In this document: positions 56,789-64,000 of the stretch, one piece after another
Layout: each line of letters begins with the position of its first letter
Position numbering within the stretch: the first letter of the stretch is position 1
Origin: Medicago truncatula
Lineage: Eukaryota > Streptophyta > Magnoliopsida > Fabales > Fabaceae
NCBI RefSeq assembly: GCF_003473485.1
Contig: NC_053044.1
Span: 2,430,501 to 2,494,500 of the forward strand
Direction of reading: 5' to 3'
Length of the DNA: 64,000 nucleotides
The notes under the pieces: generated by a model
Databases searched by the model: none
What the model saw: the letters and a program-made list of their open reading frames with translations, nothing else
What the model was told of the DNA's origin: nothing
Made by a program: the position numbers and the translations under genes

Positions 56789-57088
56789 ATGGTTAGAACT
56801 CTCAAGTTTGTTTATGTTATAATTTTAATTCTTTCCCTATTTCTTGTTGCCAAGGGGGGTGGCAGTAAGCATTTTTTTTAAAACCATTTTCAAATTTCCT
56901 TCTTTAATATTTACTTCACACATAATGTTTTATATCATTTTATTAACATTATTTTATTCTCTTCTTTCATTGTAGAAAAAATTTATTGTGAAAATGCGGC
57001 TAGTTGTCCACGCCTTATGTATCCTTTAGTTTATAAGTGCCTTGACAACAAATGTGTAAAGTTTATGATGAAGTCACGTTTTGTTTGA
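56789..57088 (+). CDS. Nodule-specific cysteine-rich (NCR) peptide, four-cysteine type
   Basis: Two exons, 56789-56864 and 56976-57088, with a 111-nt intron (GTAAGC..TTGTAG), encode 62 aa. Exon 1 is a secretory signal (MVRTLKFVYVIILILSLFLV then AKGGG) very like the conserved NCR signal. Exon 2 gives the mature peptide KKIYCENAASCPRLMYPLVY then KCLDNKCVKFMMKSRFV, with spacing C-x5-C-x10-C-x4-C and the YKC.DNKC motif of the family. NCR peptides are made in infected nodule cells, cleaved by the signal peptidase complex and sent to symbiosomes, where they force terminal differentiation of rhizobia. The mature part is strongly cationic, a property linked to antimicrobial NCRs. Exon length and the intron just after the signal are standard. 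Confidence 0.9.
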
Positions 57089-57361
57089 TATAAGTATATC
57101 GCGCCCAAGACGGTACACAAACGCCATGCAAGGAGGAGTGAGTCCTTGCACTAGCAAAAAAATCTATGCAACATACCTTATTGTTGTACCGCGTGTTGCC
57201 ATTTAATTTTTTTTACTAGCATCCAATAATTGTATCTTTTATATTTTTCGTTTTATAACTTCATGGATGTTAAAAGTATGACTCTACATTCAGAGATGTT
57301 GATAATAAAATGAAATTAGGCACTAAATAATATTATAATTGAATTGTGTCGTATCTCTTAT
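57089..57361. other. 3' flank of the NCR gene
   Basis: Probable NCR 3' UTR and AT-rich DNA. Nothing else was recognised. Confidence 0.35.
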
Positions 57362-58745
57362 TGACGCAGTACGAAAGCGTAGGCTAGCAAGCGCTAAACC
57401 TAAATTGAAAGAGACAAGTTTGCAACCGACAAACTTGTGAAAATAGGGTTCCGGAATCCACCAGAAATTGAGAAAAACTCACTAAAATATTATTGATTGA
57501 ATAAAAGTTATAAGTTGTCCTCTTATGCTACAACCGTTAAACTTAAATACGGAAATAACAAACTCTAATGGGCCTAAAAATAACAAACTGAAAACAAAAT
57601 AGAAAGTTCTAGAAAATTAGGCTGAAATAATAAATACTACTAAATTACTAATAAAACCTTTGTGTATCAGCTTCCTCCACTTTTAAAGAACTCGACCCCG
57701 AGTTCTCATTCTGATAAAAAAAACTTCTCATGCATGTTGACTTCTCCAATGAACAAGTCGGTTGTTTTTATGCCCTTTCTAAAAGAAGTCTTCATGGTGG
57801 CATCCAAACTCTTGCAAAAAAGAATAACTTCCCTTGGTTGTATTGCTGAGAACCTCTTTGTTTGGCAATTTGATTCTCCAATCAAGACCTTTATGGACAC
57901 TTGCAATTGTTCCAATTTTGTAGTACCCAAACTCAATTGACTGCCTTCCTTAGTATTAGAAACAAAATTGAATTCTTTTCTCCCTGCCCTGTCAACAAAA
58001 CAGAACTGCATTCATCATGAAATAGGTCGCTCAAGTAGCCCCAAGTATGAGCATGATGTAGTTCAGGTGCCAACACTTGGACATGCTGCAGAATATTTTT
58101 AAATCCACTCATAGAGTCAATACTACCATTCCATGAATAAGCAAATAAATCTTCAAATGGTGTGGGAAGATCATCTATAGGCTTTGGCTGTTTGAGAATT
58201 TTATTTTTCCACAAAATCAATATTTATCCCTCTGCAAGACATTCCATATAAAGCTTTGAGGATCCCCATGAGTTATGACATTGCTTGGACACACATTGCA
58301 GTCCAATATATGGTGCCTGCAACCTTGTACCCCTTTCTTTAACCAACATCAGTAATGTGATAGCCTCCATTTTGCAACTAAATTTTTTAGCCAAGTTAAA
58401 ATCTAAAATATTGTGAATGTCACCACAGTCAACTAACTCATTCCCATATAGTGCTTTTACAATCTCAGTTACTGAAACTTCTTCCTCATAATCAACAAAA
58501 ATACAACTAAGATTAAAACAGTTGGTGTCAAGAGAGTAAACCACATAAATCCTAACCAAAATTCTGCCTTTGATAACTGCATAACTTTCCCGTGCATCGT
58601 TTTTCCTCAAGTCAAATTCAGTGATGTATGCATTTCGATGACAGTATGGAGAGTTCACCAGAAAAATCAACTGACTCGTTTTGATTAATGAAATGTAGAA
58701 TCTGCAATTATTTTTTTGTTGGTTATATCCTTTTCTTGCCAAACA
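57362..58745 (-). mobile_element. LTR retrotransposon relic (one LTR and part of the interior)
   Basis: On the minus strand a purine-rich tract (AGTGGAGGAAG, just above 57670) precedes a TG..CA block of about 308 bp (57669-57362) that looks like a 3' LTR. Unclassified, broken minus-strand coding remnants extend above it to about 58742. I could not assign the interior to a domain, so the family stays open (Ty3/gypsy more likely than copia). The other LTR was not found. It is an old fossil with several breaks, lying just upstream of F-box copy 5. Confidence 0.45.
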
Positions 58746-58893
58746 TTGTTGTTTTTTTTGGTGCGCTACATTGAATCAAACCCTAAATTTTGAAACATAC
58801 ATATCGTTGAAACTCAAACCCTTATTTTGGAATTCACATAGCTAGCCTCTGTTTGTGGTCTTCGTAAACCATTCACTTAGTTGTTGTATAGAA

Positions 58894-59733
58894 ATGGCGC
58901 AGGTTAACGATGAGAATGATCCAAACGACGTCAAACATTGTTGTTGTATAGAAATGGCGCAGGTTACTTCTCAGTCACTCACGGCCACCACTCAGAGGCA
59001 GCGATTGACCGGAACCCAACTTCCCACTCTTCCCTTTGATCTCCTGCCTGAGATTCTCTGTAGGCTTCCCGTCAAATTACCTGTACAGCTTCGGTGCCTC
59101 TGTAAGTTCTTTAATTCTTTAATTTCCAATCCCAGATTCGCAAAGAAACACCTTCAATTATCAAACAAGCGCCACCACCTCATGGTAACATCTAGCAACT
59201 ACTTAGGTGAGTACGTTCAGTATGATTCCCCAATACCCTCGCTTTTTTCTAAGTCTATCATTATACAGACACAACTTTACCCTCCTAATAGTATCAAACT
59301 TGGACATAACTACGCCTTCGTGTTGTGCTCTTGTGATGGCATCTTTTGCGGCACGCTCAAAGATGGCTCTTATTTTTGTGGAACCCTTCCATTGGAAAAT
59401 TTAAGTTATTGCCTCCTTTGGAAAAACCACAAAATGGTCCCTTGAGTATAAGCTTTGGATATGATCATTTCATTGATAATTACAAGGCCATTGTATTTTC
59501 TTCCAAAAATGAAGTTAGTGTTAATACTTTTAAGGACTGATTATTGGACAAGAATAGAGGACATCCCATATGATTACTATATCGGTCTATATGGAATGTT
59601 TGTGAGTGGCACTGTAAATTGGTTGCCAAGTGATTATTCACGTATTCTTTCTCTTGATTTAGAGAAGGAGTCATATCAACAACTTTTGCTAAACATACAT
59701 ATCATATCTATGACTCTTCCAATGGAACATTAG
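58894..59733 (+). pseudogene. F-box/FBA gene (copy 5), multiply broken
   Basis: ATG 58894 opens a frame with a duplicated start: GTTGTATAGAAATGGCGCAG occurs at 58883 and again 60 bp later, both ATGs in frame. The F-box is at about 59020-59160 (LPTLPFDLLPEILCRLPVKL). CSCDGIFCG is followed at about 59375 by a one-base deletion (FLWNPSIGKFKLLPP is in the next frame), then FGYDHFIDNYKAI. A further shift near 59540 precedes YWTRIEDIPYDYY and VSGTVNWL. After ESYQQLLL (about 59690) the homology stops, so about 100 C-terminal residues are lost. It is a tandem relative of copy 6: both begin MAQV, lack the longer N-terminus of copy 1 and share most segments. Confidence 0.85.
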
Positions 59734-60496
59734 AACCATGTCAATGTGCTCTTTTTTCCTTATGAAAACCTTTTCTTCTGTTTTTGAACATGTTTCGACA
59801 TTTAGGTACTACTTTCATTGCTGATTTTAGGCTCGTGAACTTTTATTAAATGTTGTATCTTAGTCTATGCATGGTAAGATGAGCTTTCAATAATCTGAGT
59901 TTTGCAGAGTTATTTCTTGCGAGTCACCAATAAAATCATTATTTTTGTCACCATCATAAACCTAAAGAATACAAAACTAGCTTCATGAATTAGAAAGTGT
60001 GAGCCTCTTTGTGAAAGCATAGAGTCGAATGTGAGAGTGTTACAAAATACTACTAAAAAAAATATTTGAACTCAAATTAACTTGAGACAAAACGAACAAT
60101 CTGATACGATAACTCAAACCTGTTTATTTTTGTTTTGTCTCTATTATTTTCTTTATTGTTGTCGATGTTTTATATTTTGATTGGGTCAAACCTTATCCAT
60201 TTTTATTTTGTCGTGCCAGGTTAAAAGGCCGAGCCAAATTTTATACATAGTTTTTTTTTTGTTAACCTTCATTTTTCAAGAAAAATGGAATATGGTAATT
60301 TTACTCATGAATCGAATTAATTCTCCTAAAAAATTTGTTTTTTTTTAGTTTATTAATCACTTAAATCAAATTAAAGTTAGTCCAAAGAAAAGAAAACATA
60401 TTATTGAAAAAATAAAAAAGAGTTTAATATCACAAAATTATTAAAAGAAAGAAGAAAAAGTACAGGCTTCCCCCTAATTAGGAAACTCACTCTGCC
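59734..60496. other. Intergenic between F-box copies 5 and 6
   Basis: AT-rich, with no recognisable gene. It should hold the promoter of copy 6. Confidence 0.35.
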
Positions 60497-61579
60497 ATGG
60501 AAATGGCGCAGGTTAGCGATTCTCGGTCATTCACGGCGGAAACAACAACCCGAACCCAGCTTCCCACTCTTCCCTTTGATGTCCTGCCTGAGATTCTGTT
60601 TAGGTTACCTGTCAAATTACTCGTACAGCTTCGGTGCCTTTGTAAGTTTTTCAATTCTCTTATTTCTGATCCTAAATTCGCAAAGAAACACCTTCAATTG
60701 TCAACAAAGCGCCACCACCTCATGCGAAAATGTCGTAACATATCACGTGAGTTAGTTCTGTATGATTCGCCAATCCCATCCGTATTTTCTACTTCAACCG
60801 TTGTTACACAGACACAACTTTACCCTCCTAATGGAGATACCTACACATCAGTGAAGTGCTCTTGCGATGGCATATTTTGTGGTAAGCTCAATAATGGTTC
60901 TTATTTCTTGTGGAACCCTTCCATTAGAAAATTTCAGCTATTGCCTCCTTTGAAAAATCCATACGAAGATTACTTTTCCATAAGCTTTGGGTATGATCAT
61001 TCTATTGATAACTACAAGGTCATTCTTGTTTCTGACAAAAACGAAGTTAGTGTTAATACTTTGGGGACTGATTATTGGACAAGAATGCAGGACATCCCAT
61101 ATTCTTACGGCATTTGTAGACGGGGAGTATTTGTGAGTGGCACTCTTAATTGGTTGGCCCTTGATGATTCAAAAATTCTTTCTCTTGATTTAAAGAAGGA
61201 GTCATATCAACTGCTTTTGCTACCTGATTACAAGTGTCATTCGTGGATCTTCTTGGATGTAGTGAGGGATTGCTTGTGTATCTCTGCAGCTAGTGATATG
61301 TTTATGGATGTTTGGATTATGAAACACTATGGAAATAAAGAGTCTTGGACTAAATTGTACACTGTTCCTAACATGCAAGATCGGGGTTTAGAAGCCTACA
61401 ATGCTTTATACATTTCTGAGGATGACCAACTGTTGGTCGAGTGTCTTGAGATTGAAAGTGACAATGATAAGTTGGTTGTTTACGATTCCAAAACTGGTAC
61501 TTCGAATATTCCTGAGTTTCAAAACAAATATGACCTGATATACTCAAATGTCTACATTGAGAGTTTGATATCACCTTAA
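60497..61579 (+). CDS. F-box protein, FBA-type (F-box copy 6, intact)
   Basis: Single exon, 360 aa, stop at 61577-61579. Start ATG 60497 (MEMAQVSDSRSF); a second ATG two codons later (60503) corresponds to the start of copy 5. The F-box is at about residues 22-67 (LPTLPFDVLPEILFRLPVKL), then CSCDGIFCG (about 122), FLWNPSIRKFQLLPP (about 137), FGYDHSIDNYKVI (about 163), VFVSGTLNWLA (about 210), DVWIMKHYGNKESWTKLY (about 275) and the C-terminal NVYIESLISP. All FBA segments are present. The predicted role is substrate receptor of an SCF (Skp1-cullin-F-box) E3 ligase; the target is unknown. It is the best-preserved member of the downstream pair. Confidence 0.92.
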   Translation: MEMAQVSDSRSFTAETTTRTQLPTLPFDVLPEILFRLPVKLLVQLRCLCKFFNSLISDPKFAKKHLQLSTKRHHLMRKCRNISRELVLYDSPIPSVFSTSTVVTQTQLYPPNGDTYTSVKCSCDGIFCGKLNNGSYFLWNPSIRKFQLLPPLKNPYEDYFSISFGYDHSIDNYKVILVSDKNEVSVNTLGTDYWTRMQDIPYSYGICRRGVFVSGTLNWLALDDSKILSLDLKKESYQLLLLPDYKCHSWIFLDVVRDCLCISAASDMFMDVWIMKHYGNKESWTKLYTVPNMQDRGLEAYNALYISEDDQLLVECLEIESDNDKLVVYDSKTGTSNIPEFQNKYDLIYSNVYIESLISP

Positions 61580-62105
61580 GCTGGGATTCAACTCCAACAT
61601 ATATATGGTTAGTTTTCTTTGTTGTGTTATTTATTTTATGCCTGCTTTGAGTCTTGGTTATTTGTTGGATCATTGTTAATCAATGGTTGATGGAATCTAT
61701 AGGTTGAACATTGCTTTTATTTTCAATAGTTTGGTTAGTTTGAGTTGTTGATTCTCTCACATTTTGCACTATCTTTTCACAATCATGAATTGCTTTAAAT
61801 TGTTTGTCATTTGATTTTCTAAGATTTGCGTTATGGTGTAGATGTTATAATGTCTGCTTAGTGTTGCACAAATTTCTTAATAGTTTGGGCAAGCTTATGT
61901 TTTTATTACCATAAATAGTTATTATTGATTGATGCAGGCATTTTGATATACATCTACAATGTTTTTAGCATATTTTAAGTGATTGGTAGTGCCATAATAT
62001 TAGAAATATATAAGAAATCAGTTAAGTTGGAAAACAATTCTGTAATTCAATTCTCAAATTCGTTTGAGCAATGATATTTGTACATCCACTGAATGACAAC
62101 TTAGT
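61580..62105. other. 3' flank of F-box copy 6, no gene seen
   Basis: T-rich sequence, likely including the 3' UTR of copy 6. No further feature was recognised. Confidence 0.35.
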
Positions 62106-64000
62106 TGACAACTGTAAAGGGTGGGAAATCTGGGAAAGAGAGTGAAGATAACAAGCAAAAGAATAAAGGCAAAATAAATGCTATAACAACTTCTTTCAAT
62201 AATCATCTGTCTTTATTTCTTGGATCAGTATTACATTATATAGCTCTTATCCCCTTTTCAAAGAAAGAGCATATTCCTACAGTCTGGCACATGTAGTACT
62301 ATTGATACCTTATCCTAACAGATGTGATAATGACTCATACTATTCTAGACCCTTCCTAAGACTGATGAGCTGTCTTGGCTGCCTTCTTTGTCTTATCAGC
62401 TTTGGTGACATAGTCCTTGAACCATTTGGGTTGGGTCTTGTTCCTTTTGGATTTGCCTCTTGGGCTGGGCTCATCACCTTCTGGTCCATAGTCTATCTCT
62501 TCCTCACTGTGGTTCATGACATCCCCCGGACCTTCCAAAGTCACCTTGTCCTCAAGGTGGAATTCAGGGTACTGTTGTGCAATGGCAGAGTAAGGTTCCC
62601 AAGTAGAGTCTTCCGGAAATGAGCTTTCCCATTGAATCAACACATAAGGTTCGACATCATGCGCTTCATGTTTCCAGTCCAGCACTGCCAAAGGCTGAAG
62701 TAATGGGTGGTTATCCACAATATTGTCAGGCAGTGACAAGGTTTGAGTTTGGATACATGAAAAACTGAGTGGATTTTGCTTGTTGGTGGAAGTTCTAGCT
62801 CAAAAGCAACTTCTCCGACGGCCTTGGTTATCTTGAAAGGGCCAAAGAACCTATTAGACAGCTTTTGAATGCGTTTGCCAGCCACTGAGTGTTGCTTGTA
62901 GGGCCGCAATTTGACAAATACATAATCACCAACAACAAATTTATGGGGAATGCGCTTCTTGTCAGCAAACTCTTTCATTGTGGCTTGAGCTTTTAGGAGT
63001 TTCTTCTTGAGGACAGCAAGGATTTGTTCACGCTGAGTAAGGTCAGTGTCTAAAGCTTGGACTGGGCTAGAGCCGGTGATGTATTCAGGTAGCGCCGGAG
63101 GTGGTCTGCCATAGACAATCTGGAATGGAGAAAAACCAGTCGAGGAATGGGTAGATGTATTATAGTGCCATTCAGCCCAATGTAGGAACTTACCCCATTG
63201 CTTTGGCTGATCATGAACAAAGCATCTAAGATATTGTTGGAGTGTTTTGTTGACGTTTTCTGTTTGTCCGTCACTTTGAGGATGATAGGCTGTTGACATT
63301 CTAAGCTTGGTGCCACTTGCTTTGAATAGCCCTTTCCAAAATTGGCTCAAAAAGATTGGGTCTCTGTCGGATACTATACTCTTGGGCATACCGTGTAGTT
63401 TACAGACCATTTGTGCAAAGAGGTCAGCAACTTTAGTAGCTGTGAAGCCAGTGGGTAACATGCCAAAATGTGCTGATTTGGAGAGGCGATCAACAACGAC
63501 TAAAATGACTGTGTTATTTTGGAAGGAAGGGAGCCCCACGATGAAATCGAGGGAGATGTCTTCCCATACGCGTTCCGGTTTTGGCAGAGGTTGGAGTAAC
63601 CCAAAAGGAGCATGTGTTGGTGACTTCATAACTTGACAAATGTGACACTGTTGGACAAATTTTTCCACATCTTTTTTCATTCCAAACCAAGTGACATTTT
63701 CTCTTAAACGGCCATAAGTTTTTGCAATGCCACTATGTCCTCCTAAGGGTGATGAATGAAATTCCTCTAACAACACCAATTTTAGGGACGAAGAGGAGGG
63801 AATGAATAGTTTACCGTGGAGAAACAGTAGCCCATCATGAACTTGAAATCCTGGATTTGTGGATGGTTTGTTGATGATATCTTCGACCCATTTCTTTAAT
63901 TCTTCATCAGTTGTATATTGTTCCTTCAATTTGTCAAGGAAATCCCAGTGTGGTACTGTAATTGCAAAACAATGAATGCGAGACAAAGCATCAGCAACTC
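62106..64000 (-). mobile_element. Ty3/gypsy chromovirus, 3' part (cut by the window edge)
   Basis: On the minus strand a short LTR of about 215 bp (62320-62106, TGTTAGGATA..AGTTGTCA) follows a coding region at 63986-62356. Parts in order: the integrase zinc region (LEEFHSSPLGGHSG, CHICQ; about 63760-63640), the integrase core (IVGLPSFQNNTVILVVVDRL, SDRDPIFLS, DGQTENVN; about 63550-63230), the C-terminal GPFKI region, and a chromodomain-like end (VLIQWESSFPEDSTWEP; about 62650-62590). The chromodomain defines a chromovirus; the short LTR would suit the Reina group (inference). The LTR holds a TATA-like CTATATAAT and AATAAA. Reverse transcriptase, gag and the other LTR lie outside the window. 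At least one break is visible; otherwise it is well preserved, so probably not old. Confidence 0.88.

Noticed and set aside
61368-61673. Minus-strand 101-codon frame over F-box copy 6
   Set aside because: A shadow of the plus-strand F-box coding sequence.
1-64000. CRISPR array, operon or bacterial features
   Set aside because: No spaced identical repeats or prokaryotic gene order; spliced genes, SINEs and MITEs show plant nuclear DNA.

Overview
This is nuclear DNA from a temperate legume, very probably Medicago (truncatula or a close relative). The strongest sign is a two-exon nodule-specific cysteine-rich (NCR) peptide gene at 56789-57088, a family restricted to the inverted-repeat-lacking legume clade. 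The AT-rich base composition, spliced genes, an expanded F-box family and dense legume-type transposons agree. All calls were made by eye from the sequence; no database search was run.

Region 1 (1-11.1 kb): AT-rich intergenic DNA with a miniature LTR element, a LINE relic and several MITEs. It is followed by one intact five-exon host gene on the minus strand (7815-11094, 827 aa, plant protein of unknown function).

Region 2 (11.1-24.4 kb) is a nest of transposons: a 3' LINE fragment, a relic of a MuDR-type N-terminal ORF, two tandem fold-backs resembling a young MIRNA locus, a 2.67-kb hAT element with a perfect 8-bp target duplication that holds an 863-bp Mutator-like element with its own 9-bp duplication, and a near full-length 6.57-kb L1-type LINE with a 14-bp duplication.

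Region 3 (24.4-62 kb) is a scattered cluster of F-box/FBA-type genes on the plus strand. Two are intact (25765-26970 and 60497-61579). Four are broken: one by a hAT MITE plus a frameshift, one by an internal deletion, one by 3' truncation and one by several lesions. Between them lie RNase H-like LINE relics, tRNA-derived SINEs, Stowaway and long-TIR MITEs, a 4.47-kb Mutator-like element that carries a 231-nt hairpin behind a TATA box and is interrupted by a 3.2-kb solo LTR, an F-box/FBD pseudogene on the minus strand, a Helitron 3' end and the NCR gene.

Region 4 (62.1-64 kb) is the integrase, chromodomain and LTR end of a Ty3/gypsy chromovirus on the minus strand, cut by the window edge.

The host genes do not form a pathway. 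The F-box copies would encode substrate receptors of SCF ubiquitin ligases, and the NCR peptide would act on rhizobial symbionts in nodules. The window is mainly a record of gene birth and death and of nested transposition.
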